Positions 17,089-24,926 of a stretch of 64,000 bases of DNA are shown here, one piece after another. This DNA is from JAPLJM01 sp963708515 (GTDB lineage Bacteria; Desulfobacterota; Syntrophia; Syntrophales; Fen-1087). The translations under genes and the position numbers were made by a program. Under the pieces are notes generated by a model, which saw nothing but the letters and a program-made list of their open reading frames with translations, did not search any database and had not been told where the DNA came from. Positions within the stretch are counted from its first letter, which is position 1, and every line of letters starts with the position of its first letter. The stretch spans positions 310,001 to 374,000 of the forward strand of contig CAVPSX010000021.1 of NCBI GenBank assembly GCA_963708515.1, in the 5' to 3' direction.

Positions 17089-17483
17089 AGTCGCTTCCTC
17101 CTTTCATAAATTTTCCAAAAGTCGGATCGTCACTATGCCGGAAAGAAAAAACCACCAAGACTCTAAAGAATATGGTGGTTTACCTTTACGCTTCAAAATG
17201 CCTTTACCAACTTTCTCTATTTCCTCTGATCCGCCAGTCGCTGTCGACGATAATTCAGGGGACATGTGGCTTCTATAACTAAAAATATAAGAAGTCAAGT
17301 CTTTTCTTGAGATATTTTATTTCCGGTCTTTCTGTTCCTGTCCACCTGAACGTTTTTGTTCCGATAAGCGGTCTATTCTTTATTTACAAATGAAACCGGT
17401 TGAAAGATGGCATAAAATCCTATAAGAGTTAACGGCTGCCATATTCACCGGCGAAAGACCAAAATTGTTCACGGATTAAAAGA
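17089..17483. other. Divergent intergenic region with cold-shock leader
   Basis: Holds the leader of the cold-shock gene, including the hairpin at 17143-17180, and presumably both divergent promoters. A 64-codon open frame on the minus strand (17104-17298) crosses the hairpin; I do not support it as a gene. Confidence 0.6.
17143..17180 (-). promoter_or_regulatory. Terminator-like hairpin in the cold-shock gene leader
   Basis: Read on the minus strand, AACCACCA (17180-17173) pairs with TGGTGGTT (17157-17150), followed by TTTTTCTTT. It lies about 60 bp upstream of the cspA start. It is either an attenuator in a long 5' leader or the terminator of a small upstream RNA. Confidence 0.5.
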
Positions 17484-18218
17484 ATGATGGAAAAAAGCCT
17501 GACGGCGCCGCAAGGCGGGAAAATATACAGGTGCCTCTCCTGCGGCGCAACGGAAAACATGGGGAGGCGGCGTTACTGTTCAATGGACTGCCGGCAGCGG
17601 CTGCGGCTGAAACTGGACATGCGCACCGGTTTGATTCAGGCGCTCAACGCCCGTTTTGCCACCTTTTATTTTTCCGATCTGACCATCATGATGGACATGC
17701 TCCCCTACGGGTCCCGTGAAATTTACAGCTTCCTTTATCCCCGCTCTCCCGGGAAAAAGCCGGCGGAGGATTTCAGTAACATGGCGGACATGCTGGGAAC
17801 AGCCTGGTGGGAAGAAAAACACAGGACCCGGAAGAGATACATGGCTTCCCGGAGGGTCATGGAGGAAGCCGTCCTCAACCAGACGCCCCTGCTGTCCGTC
17901 CGTCCCTTATTGCTCAATATGCCGGCGATCCGGGACACTTCCCTGAAGCATCTGAATCTGACGAAAACGGATTTGAGAGATCCCGAACTCAAGACGCTCG
18001 TCCGGAACGCCTATCGCCGTCAGGCGAAGCTCTTCCATCCGGACGTCGGGGGCGACGCCCCGGCATTTCTGAAAATCCATCAGGCCTATGAAGACATGCT
18101 CCATTGGGCGGAAAACCCTGTTTACGTCACGCGTCGCGGATTTCCCGATAAATGGCTTTACGATGGGAACCAGAACCGCTGGCTGCAACCCATTCCCATC
18201 CGCGTGCATAGACGGTGA
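17484..18218 (+). CDS. J-domain protein with N-terminal zinc finger
   Basis: The 244-residue protein opens with a four-Cys zinc-finger-like motif (CLSCGATENMGRRRYCSMDC). A middle region of unknown fold follows, and the C-terminus is a J-domain (about 175-220) with the HPD motif in KLFHPDVGGDAP. J-domains stimulate Hsp70 (DnaK) ATPase, so this is a specialised co-chaperone. It has no G/F region and no DnaJ-type central zinc domain. Having the J-domain at the C-terminal end is unlike classic DnaJ. Partners are unknown. It lies divergent from the cold-shock gene. Confidence 0.8.
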   Translation: MMEKSLTAPQGGKIYRCLSCGATENMGRRRYCSMDCRQRLRLKLDMRTGLIQALNARFATFYFSDLTIMMDMLPYGSREIYSFLYPRSPGKKPAEDFSNMADMLGTAWWEEKHRTRKRYMASRRVMEEAVLNQTPLLSVRPLLLNMPAIRDTSLKHLNLTKTDLRDPELKTLVRNAYRRQAKLFHPDVGGDAPAFLKIHQAYEDMLHWAENPVYVTRRGFPDKWLYDGNQNRWLQPIPIRVHRR

Positions 18219-18291
18219 CGGCTTCGCAAAAAGTCCGGATACTGCGTTGCGCTGCATCCTTCGTCGTTGCGGCGTACGTCCGAGTACGCCT

Positions 18292-18321
18292 CATGGGGAC
18301 AGGTTTAAACCTGTCCCCATG
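18292..18321. repeat. Palindrome of the GGGGACAGGTTT family, copy 1
   Basis: A perfect 30-bp palindrome whose half-site is CATGGGGACAGGTTT. The 24-bp core recurs exactly at 59479-59502. The flank (18228-18290) holds degenerate CTTCGCAAAAAGTCCGG and GGCGTACG stretches that resemble the flanks of the second copy. Confidence 0.85.
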
Positions 18322-18456
18322 CGCCTTAAAACAGTTTAATTGATTTTGATCCATGGGTCGATCAATGGTATAAGAACTCCTACTACGAAAGGCGGCAGCA
18401 GTCGTCCCGAACGGCCGGAAATTCCAGACTGATTAAACACGATAAGGAGGAGAGAA

Positions 18457-19110
18457 ATGAAAACCGCACACAAACGATGGAAGGCGGGATTGTTTGTCCA
18501 TATCATGGCGGCGGGCATGGCTGTCTTGCTGCTTCAAAGCCCCGTGGCGGCCCAGACGATTGTGGACGAATGGCAGCGCGTTGCCGTCCCCCCGGCGCCG
18601 GAACTCAAACCGGCGGCCATTGATCCGAAAACGACCGCCCTGCTGCTGCTCGATTTCAACAAACAAACCTGCAATGCGGAGCGCCGTCCCCGCTGTATTG
18701 CTTCTATTCCGAAAGTCAAGAAGCTGCTCGCGGACGCCCGCATGAAAGGCATCGCCGTGATCTACAGCCTGTCGGCGGGCGCTACGCCGGCGGACATTGC
18801 CGGTGACCTGGCTCCAGGTGCAGGAGATTCGGTTGTTACCTCCGGGCCGGATAAATTCATGGGCACGGACCTTGAAAAAATCCTAAAAGACAAGGGCGTC
18901 CAGACCGTGATCGTGACGGGAACGGCTGCCCATGGCGCTGTCCTGTATACGGCAAGCGGCGCAGCCCTGAGGGGGATGCAGGTTATTTTGCCGGTCGATG
19001 GCATGTCGGCCGAAAACACCTATGCCGAGCAATACACGGCATGGCATCTGACAAACGCGCCCAGGGTGTCCGCAAAGGTGGTCCTGACGAAAATCGATCT
19101 GATAAAATAG
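18457..19110 (+). CDS. Exported isochorismatase-like protein lacking the catalytic Cys
   Basis: An N-terminal signal peptide (LFVHIMAAGMAVLLLQSPVAAQ) exports the protein. The rest is an isochorismatase-like alpha/beta hydrolase fold with the N-terminal acid in LLLLDFNKQ. The family's nucleophile loop (usually G..T..CV..TA) reads VTGTAAHGAVLYTASGA, so Cys is absent. This suggests a non-hydrolytic role or loss of activity. A strong AAGGAGGAG site precedes the ATG. The DUF523/DUF1722 gene starts 3 bp after the stop. Confidence 0.8.
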   Translation: MKTAHKRWKAGLFVHIMAAGMAVLLLQSPVAAQTIVDEWQRVAVPPAPELKPAAIDPKTTALLLLDFNKQTCNAERRPRCIASIPKVKKLLADARMKGIAVIYSLSAGATPADIAGDLAPGAGDSVVTSGPDKFMGTDLEKILKDKGVQTVIVTGTAAHGAVLYTASGAALRGMQVILPVDGMSAENTYAEQYTAWHLTNAPRVSAKVVLTKIDLIK

Positions 19111-19113
19111 AAA

Positions 19114-20064
19114 ATGGAAAAAATCACGCTTGGCATCAGCACCTGTCTGCTCGGTGAAAATGTCCGCTATGACGGCGGCCATAGGCATGACCGCTTTCTG
19201 ACAGACACCCTCGGGAAATATGTGACGTATCGTCCCGTCTGTCCGGAAGTGGAGTGCGGCCTTGGCGTGCCCCGTGAGTCCATGCGTCTGGTGGGCGATC
19301 CCGAATCTCCGCATCTGGTCACCATCCGCACGCGTCAGGATCATACCGAGCGCATGGTCCGCTGGGCGCGGCAGCGCGTCGCGGATCTGGAAAAGGAAAA
19401 CCTTTGCGGATTCATCTTCAAGAGCGACTCGCCGAGCAGCGGCATGGAGCGGGTAAAGGTCTATAAAGAGGGGGGAATGCCGGAAAAGAAAGGCATCGGC
19501 GTCTTTGCGCGGATTTTCATGGAACATTTTCCCCTGATTCCCGTGGAAGAGGAAGGCCGGCTACATGATCCGCTGATCCGCGAAAATTTCGTTGAACGGA
19601 TATTCACGCTCAAGCGATGGGTGGAGAGCGTCAGAGCCGGCAGAAACAGGGGGCGTCTCGTTGATTTCCATACGCGGCATAAACTGCTGATTCTGGCGCA
19701 CAGCGAGAAGCACGAGCGGATCATGGGGCGGATGGTCGCGCAGGGCGGTGACCGGTCGTCCCTCGACGATGTCTATCAGCAGTACCAGACGCTGCTCATG
19801 GAGGCCCTGCACCTCAAAGCCACACCGAAGAAAAATGCCAATGTGCTGCAGCACATGATGGGGTATTTCAAGCAGCAGTTGTCGGCCGATGAAAAAAAAG
19901 AGCTCCAGGAGATCATCGATCAATTCCGCAGGGGATATCTTCCGCTGGTCGTACCGGTCACACTGATCAACCATTACGTCCGGAAATACGATCAGCCGTA
20001 CCTCAAGATGCAGGTTTACCTGAATCCGCATCCCCTGGACCTGCAGATGCGGAACCATGTATAA
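19114..20064 (+). CDS. DUF523-DUF1722 fusion protein (YbgA-like C-terminus)
   Basis: Residues 1-150 match DUF523, with ISTCLLGENVRYDGGHR, VCPEVECGLGVPRE and the FKSDSPSSG loop. Residues 180-300 match DUF1722/YbgA, with FHTRHKLLILAHS and the LMEALHLKATPKKNANVLQH region. The fusion and its 316-residue length are normal for the family. Conserved Cys residues suggest metal or sulfur chemistry. Function is not established; YbgA-type proteins are often found near photolyases, which are not seen here. Confidence 0.9.
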   Translation: MEKITLGISTCLLGENVRYDGGHRHDRFLTDTLGKYVTYRPVCPEVECGLGVPRESMRLVGDPESPHLVTIRTRQDHTERMVRWARQRVADLEKENLCGFIFKSDSPSSGMERVKVYKEGGMPEKKGIGVFARIFMEHFPLIPVEEEGRLHDPLIRENFVERIFTLKRWVESVRAGRNRGRLVDFHTRHKLLILAHSEKHERIMGRMVAQGGDRSSLDDVYQQYQTLLMEALHLKATPKKNANVLQHMMGYFKQQLSADEKKELQEIIDQFRRGYLPLVVPVTLINHYVRKYDQPYLKMQVYLNPHPLDLQMRNHV

Positions 20065-20076
20065 AAAAGGGCGCTC

Positions 20077-20136
20077 GTTTAATAGGGACAGATACCTATT
20101 TTTCGTACGAAAAATAGGTATCTGTCCCTATTAAAC
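20077..20136. repeat. 60-bp perfect palindrome (GGGACAG family variant)
   Basis: Arms of 30 nt starting GTTTAATAGGGACAGATACC meet at GTAC in the centre. It is two REP cores (variant GACAGATACCTATTTTT) joined tail to tail. It lies between two genes, and AAAGGAG for the next gene starts 1-2 nt after it. Such a perfect palindrome would form a very stable hairpin or cruciform. Confidence 0.9.
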
Positions 20137-20150
20137 AGAAAGGAGTTCAC

Positions 20151-20597
20151 ATGTCAGACAAAGTGATCCACACCTACCTGTTCAAATCGGGGTTGTGGCG
20201 CGCCGACGGGAAGTACTTTGATGAAAGCGGCCGCGAATATCCCGTGGAGGGAGAATCACGCATCACGCACCGGAACGCCCTTTGGTATAATGAGAGCGAA
20301 ATGAAAATTTTCGGAAGCCAGGATATAGCTTTCTGCAACTACTACGAAATCGTGCCCTTTCACGAAGGTCGGGACGTTACCTTCTGGACTTCCGAAAATG
20401 ACGCCCTGGGTAAATTATCCGGTCAATTTGTCCTGGTGGGTGATACCATTCTGTCTTTGTACCGGTCGGAAAATGCAGAATACACCGGGACGGAATATCT
20501 GCTGCGCATCAGCGATATCGTTTACCACAACTGGGGGACGGTCTTCTGCGGCCCGGATAAACTCTCGTCCTGGATGCTGCGCCTGAACCGGGTGTGA
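20151..20597 (+). CDS. Conserved-looking hypothetical protein
   Basis: The 148-residue soluble protein is rich in aromatic residues (GLWRADGKYFDESGREYPVE, NALWYNES, YYEIVPFHEG) and has no signal peptide, membrane segment or motif I recognise. The composition suggests a beta-sandwich or lipocalin-like fold, but that is only a guess. AAAGGAG lies 7 nt before the ATG. The lytic transglycosylase gene starts 4 bp after its stop, so the two are probably cotranscribed. Confidence 0.75.
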   Translation: MSDKVIHTYLFKSGLWRADGKYFDESGREYPVEGESRITHRNALWYNESEMKIFGSQDIAFCNYYEIVPFHEGRDVTFWTSENDALGKLSGQFVLVGDTILSLYRSENAEYTGTEYLLRISDIVYHNWGTVFCGPDKLSSWMLRLNRV

Positions 20598-20601
20598 TCC
20601 C

Positions 20602-21711
20602 ATGGTAAAAATAAAACCCATCCTGTTGATTGCAATCCCATTTTTGCTTATTTCCCTGATAGGCTCGACCCGGTTCGCCCGGGCGGCAGACCCCCCTGAG
20701 GCGCATGATCTTCCGGAGCTGATCCGTGTCGGCGCCCCTTTGGATTTCTGCGGCGAGCCCGTGCCGCTGCAGACCTCTGAAGTCAGGGAGCGCCTGGAGC
20801 GTGAGCTGCTCATCTCTCTTGGGAACCGGCCGCAGGTCATCCTCTGGCTCAAGCGCGCCGGCCGGTATCTGCCGCACATTGAGAAGGCCCTCAAAGAAAA
20901 CGGCATGCCTGACGACCTCAAGTATGTGGCGATTGCCGAGAGTGCCTTGAGGATACATGCCCGTTCGGTCAAGGGCGCAACGGGACTCTGGCAGTTTATG
21001 GAAGGAACGGGCGTGCGATATCGGTTGAAAGTCGCTGATGATAAGGATGAGCGTTTGAGTTTTATTGCCGCGACGGCAGCCGCCCTGAATTATTTCAAGG
21101 AGCTTTACGCCCTGTTCGGATCATGGACTCTGGCGGCGGCGGCCTACAATATGGGGGAATCCGGACTGAAAGCGGAAATGCTGGTCCAGAAAGTCGACAA
21201 CTACTACCGTCTCTATCTGCCGCTGGAGACCCAGCGGTATCTTTTCAGAATCCTTTCGGTAAAGCTGATCCTGTCGAACCCGGAGCGGTATGGTTTTCAC
21301 CTGAAGGCGGAGGACCTCTATGCCCCAGAACCGTCTGATCCGGTTGAAATCGCCTGCCCCCGGGATATTCCCATTCAGTTGATCGCCGAGGCGGCAAAGA
21401 CCGACTTCAAAGTCATCAAGGATCTGAATCCGGAAATCAGGGGATATTATCTCTCCGCAGGGACCCACCGGCTTTTGCTTCCCGCAGGCAGCGCCGACGG
21501 CTTTCAGATCCGCCTTGCAACCCTTTCCAGTCAATGGCTGGCGGACCGGCAAATCCATGTCTATACGGTCAAGAAGGGCGATAATCTTTCTTCCCTTGCC
21601 GAACATTTCGGCGTGCCGCTGAAGGCCCTGCTGATCTGGAACCGCATCTCCGCAAAAGAACCTGTCAAGCCGGGAGACCGGCTGGTCATCTTCCCGAATC
21701 GCACTCCATAA
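20602..21711 (+). CDS. MltD-like membrane-associated lytic transglycosylase with LysM
   Basis: It cleaves peptidoglycan glycan strands in the periplasm. A signal peptide (about 1-29) leads to an SLT domain (about 95-215) with the catalytic Glu in YVAIAESALR, then GATGLWQFM and AAAAYNMG. A C-terminal LysM (about 315-366) begins VYTVKKGDNLSSLAEHFGV and binds the wall. The linker contains a diverged second LysM-like stretch. At 369 residues it is shorter than E. coli MltD but normal for single-LysM relatives. Confidence 0.9.
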   Translation: MVKIKPILLIAIPFLLISLIGSTRFARAADPPEAHDLPELIRVGAPLDFCGEPVPLQTSEVRERLERELLISLGNRPQVILWLKRAGRYLPHIEKALKENGMPDDLKYVAIAESALRIHARSVKGATGLWQFMEGTGVRYRLKVADDKDERLSFIAATAAALNYFKELYALFGSWTLAAAAYNMGESGLKAEMLVQKVDNYYRLYLPLETQRYLFRILSVKLILSNPERYGFHLKAEDLYAPEPSDPVEIACPRDIPIQLIAEAAKTDFKVIKDLNPEIRGYYLSAGTHRLLLPAGSADGFQIRLATLSSQWLADRQIHVYTVKKGDNLSSLAEHFGVPLKALLIWNRISAKEPVKPGDRLVIFPNRTP

Positions 21712-21735
21712 CATAGGGGATAATAACAGAACCCG

Positions 21736-23502
21736 CTACGCTGCGCGTGTCGCGACAGAAATGAGCATCAGGCGGTCGCCCACATCGACGCTGTCGCCGG
21801 GTTCGGCAATGATATCAGCCACCTTTCCGTCCACTTCAGAAATGATCGGAGTATGCATTTTCATGGCTTCGAGGTCGATCAGCACGTCGCCCGCAAGGAC
21901 CACATCGCCGACCGCCACCGGCACGCGGCTGACCTTTCCCTTGATGGGTGAAATGATGAAACCCTCCCGTTTCAGAGCTTCAATATCCGATCGGGTGAGC
22001 GCGCGCTTGCTCTTTTTCCATTCGTCCCAGTCCTTTTTTTCTCTGGGTAAAAACGGGACGGCCTCCGCCTTGTCATCACCGGTCTGGAAGGTTTTGAACA
22101 CGAGATCGTCAATGACGTAATAGCTGGGTTCGGGATAATCAAAAATGGCGGGATGCGTTTCCAGATAACCGGTGTTGAATTTTCTGGCCCGGAAATCCGG
22201 CTCGTCGCAAATCGCCAGATAAAGCGGAATGGTGGTTTTGGGTCCGACAATGGTCAAATCGTTCAGGGCGCGCTTCAGGCGATGCACCGTCTGTTCCCAT
22301 TCGTAGCCCTTTACGATCAGTTTAACCAGCAGCGAGTCATAGGCGACAGGGATGCGGTAGCCTTTGTAGATAATCCCGTCCAGGCGGATGCCGGGTCCTC
22401 CCGGCGTCTGGTAGATCTCCAAATACTTGCCCCCTTCCGGCAGGAAATGATTCTTGGGGTCTTCCGCATTGACCCTCACCTCGATGGCAATATCGCCCGC
22501 GAGACGGATATGGTGCTGCTGCAATTCCATGCGCCTTCCCTCGGCAATCAGGATCTGCTGCCGGACGATATCCACACCGGTAATCATTTCCGTCACGGTG
22601 TGTTCCACCTGCAGCCGGGTGTTGACCTCCATGAACCAGAATTCATGAGTCTGTGGATCCATGAGAAATTCCACGGTTCCCGCATTCACGTATCCGGCCT
22701 CCCGGGCCACGGCAACAGCGGCCTGATGGATGGCTTCAGCCACCTTCTGGGGCAGAGCCGCCGGGGCAATTTCCACAAGCTTCTGGTAACGGCGCTGGAT
22801 CGAGCAATCCCGGGTGCCTAAGTGAATCACGCTGCCGTGAACGTCCGCCAGGATCTGGACTTCCACATGCCGGGGAGACGTAACAAACTTTTCCGCATAA
22901 ATGCGGTCATCGTTGAACGCCGCCTGGGCCTCGGCGCGCGAGCTGGCCATCTGCTCCCTTAACTCCTGATCATTCTCGGCTCTTCGCATGCCCCGGCCTC
23001 CCCCGCCCGCCAGCGCTTTCAGAATAACAGGGTATCCGTATTTACGAGTAAATTCATGTGCTTCCTTCAGTCCTGCGTCGCCGGTGGGCAGACTCTGCGT
23101 TCCGGGGATTAAGGGAACATGGGCTTTTGTCGCAATATCGCGGGCGATCACTTTATTCCCCAGATCGCGAATGACTTGGGGCGGCGGGCCGATAAAAATG
23201 ATGCCGGCCTCTTCGCAGGCTGCGGCAAAGTCGGCGTTTTCCGATAAAAAGCCATAGCCGGGATGAATGGCGTCGGCGCCGCATTGACGGGCGGCGGCTA
23301 TGATTTTATCGATATCGAGATAATTTTTCCCGGTTTCTTCTCCGAGAAGGATGGCTTCATCAGCAAATTTCAGATAATAAGCCTCGCTGTCGGCTTCTTC
23401 ATAGACAACAACGGCTTCAATATCGAGACTGATCAGGGATCTGATGATCCGCAGGGCGATCTCTCCGCGGTTTGCGATTAACACCCTCTTGATTTTACGC
23501 AA
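21736..23502 (-). CDS. Biotin carboxylase fused to biotin carboxyl carrier domain
   Basis: Residues 1-450 are a complete biotin carboxylase with the opening RVLIANRGEIALRIIRSL, the ATP-grasp glycine loop GGGGRGMR and EMNTRLQVEHTVTE-type residues (EVNTRLQVEH). Residues about 515-588 are the lipoyl/biotin domain with EAMKM and biotinyl Lys K548. This is the alpha-subunit layout of acetyl/propionyl-CoA carboxylases or two-subunit pyruvate carboxylase; the carboxyltransferase partner is not in the window. The start is TTG with AAGGAG 7 nt upstream. Confidence 0.93.
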   Translation of the reverse strand: MRKIKRVLIANRGEIALRIIRSLISLDIEAVVVYEEADSEAYYLKFADEAILLGEETGKNYLDIDKIIAAARQCGADAIHPGYGFLSENADFAAACEEAGIIFIGPPPQVIRDLGNKVIARDIATKAHVPLIPGTQSLPTGDAGLKEAHEFTRKYGYPVILKALAGGGGRGMRRAENDQELREQMASSRAEAQAAFNDDRIYAEKFVTSPRHVEVQILADVHGSVIHLGTRDCSIQRRYQKLVEIAPAALPQKVAEAIHQAAVAVAREAGYVNAGTVEFLMDPQTHEFWFMEVNTRLQVEHTVTEMITGVDIVRQQILIAEGRRMELQQHHIRLAGDIAIEVRVNAEDPKNHFLPEGGKYLEIYQTPGGPGIRLDGIIYKGYRIPVAYDSLLVKLIVKGYEWEQTVHRLKRALNDLTIVGPKTTIPLYLAICDEPDFRARKFNTGYLETHPAIFDYPEPSYYVIDDLVFKTFQTGDDKAEAVPFLPREKKDWDEWKKSKRALTRSDIEALKREGFIISPIKGKVSRVPVAVGDVVLAGDVLIDLEAMKMHTPIISEVDGKVADIIAEPGDSVDVGDRLMLISVATRAA

Positions 23503-23776
23503 GTTTATGCTCCTTCCCCAATCGTTTATGAACAGCTCCGGCGGGCGCCTATGAACTCCCTGGGCGCCCTCTTATAGCACAGCATGAGAAGAAAAACCAC
23601 GACGCGTTCATCTGGGAATAAAACCGCCGAAGGTTTGCGCTTGACATGCAGGGGCATATTTGCGAGGATGCATCGCTTTTCCCATGCGAATCGGCTTAAC
23701 CATTTAGAGGTATGACCCATGAGCCCGGATCATGGGAATGGCGGATAAGCATTATGAGTCACTGAAGGGAGTCTTT

Positions 23777-24013
23777 ATGCGCCTGTTATATGTTGCCGTT
23801 GTGGCATCACTTGTGTCCATGATCCTGATAGGAAGCTACCTGTACACCCCTGCCGGGCTGAAAACGGCTGCGATGCGGCCGCTTACGTCAAACATCAGGG
23901 AGGTCAGTGGAGATGCTAAAAAAGGCGACACCCTCTCTGATATTTTCAGGAAGTATAAAACGGACATCTGGCAGTTGCTTCAGATCAAAAAGGCGTCGGC
24001 AAGCATTCATTGA
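23777..24013 (+). CDS. Small membrane-anchored protein with LysM-like remnant
   Basis: ATG 23777 has GGGAG upstream. The 78-residue product has one N-terminal hydrophobic segment (LLYVAVVASLVSMILIGSYL) and a short LysM-like stretch KKGDTLSDIFRKYKTDIWQLLQI that stops before the domain is complete. The stop overlaps the TTG of the next gene. It may be a truncated wall-binding protein, or the amino half of one protein split by an indel. Function unknown. Confidence 0.55.
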   Translation: MRLLYVAVVASLVSMILIGSYLYTPAGLKTAAMRPLTSNIREVSGDAKKGDTLSDIFRKYKTDIWQLLQIKKASASIH

Positions 24014-24633
24014 CCGCGTACCACGTGACGTTAAAACCCCTTAAAACCATTGCGAAACTGCAATCCGGCGCCCCCGTGACGATTGCTGCGATCGGCGATT
24101 CGCTCACGTGCGGCTGGATGGCCCGTAAAGGCTATATTGATTTCCTGGAGGAGATGCTGCGGGGAAAATATCCGGACAGCCGGTTTTCCATCATCGCAAA
24201 AGGCGTCCCCGGGGATACGGCGGATTTCGGCCTCTACCGCGTGGATACCGATGTACTGCACCAGGCGCCCGATTGCGTTTTCATTCAATACGCCATCAAC
24301 GACGCCGGCTATGGTTTCACGGTCTCCCAGTTCAGAAATAATATTCAGGGGATCATCGACAAGATCCGCAAGGCCGGAGACGCCGACATTGTCCTCGTAA
24401 CGTCCGGCCATATCGGGGATCATGGGGAAAATCACTTTGCAGAAGAATATTATGAACAAATCGAAAAGCTGGGCAAAATAAACGGTCTGCCCGTTGCCCG
24501 CGTCCATGCCTACTGGAGGGAACAGATCGCGGCCGGCATCGATTTCCGGTCGCTGGTGCAATACGATCTTGTCCATCCCACGGTGGCGGGTTACCGGCTC
24601 ATGGCCGAAGCGATCATGAAACTTTTTACATGA
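24010..24633 (+). CDS. SGNH/GDSL-family hydrolase
   Basis: Block I IGDSLTCGW carries the nucleophile Ser. Block II Gly lies in KGVPGDTADFGL, block III reads YAINDAG, and block V reads LVHPTVAGY with the Asp-x-x-His replaced by L-V-H-P but the His kept. It is an esterase or lipase-like enzyme of the lysophospholipase L1 type. The TTG start overlaps the previous stop. There is no signal peptide of its own, so export would depend on a fusion to the upstream reading frame. Confidence 0.8.
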   Translation: MTAYHVTLKPLKTIAKLQSGAPVTIAAIGDSLTCGWMARKGYIDFLEEMLRGKYPDSRFSIIAKGVPGDTADFGLYRVDTDVLHQAPDCVFIQYAINDAGYGFTVSQFRNNIQGIIDKIRKAGDADIVLVTSGHIGDHGENHFAEEYYEQIEKLGKINGLPVARVHAYWREQIAAGIDFRSLVQYDLVHPTVAGYRLMAEAIMKLFT

Positions 24634-24926
24634 GCTCAACGACACGGGCGTGAAAGCCAAAAGCGCTTGTTAAAGGCGAGAATGGCCGGTCATCATTTGA
24701 AATAATAATAGACATTGTGCAAAGCCTGTTTACAAAGATCGAGGGCGTCAAATACGATATCCTCGTTCCCTTTGCCTGCCTGAAGACGGGAGGGTGCTGC
24801 AGAGGGAAAAGACATGAATAAATCCATCCATTTGCACCCCCACCTTAACCCTTCCCCGTTGAGAGGGAGGGAATTCGTGACTTTTTACGAGGGCATCCAT
24901 ATGAACATTCACGAAAGGAGAATAAA
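24634..24926. other. Intergenic region before BKACE
   Basis: A short open stretch (about 24714-24815) reads like coding remnant but matches nothing I recognise. Near 24836 is a CCCCACCTTAACCC...GAGAGGGAGGG dispersed-repeat-like hairpin. The BKACE ribosome site (AAAGGAG) ends the region. Confidence 0.5.

Noticed and set aside
17104..17298. 64-codon frame upstream of cspA
   Set aside because: It runs through the terminator-like hairpin and has no ribosome site or family resemblance.
23526..23720. 64-codon minus-strand frame beside the biotin carboxylase gene
   Set aside because: No motif or ribosome site; lies in the intergenic region.
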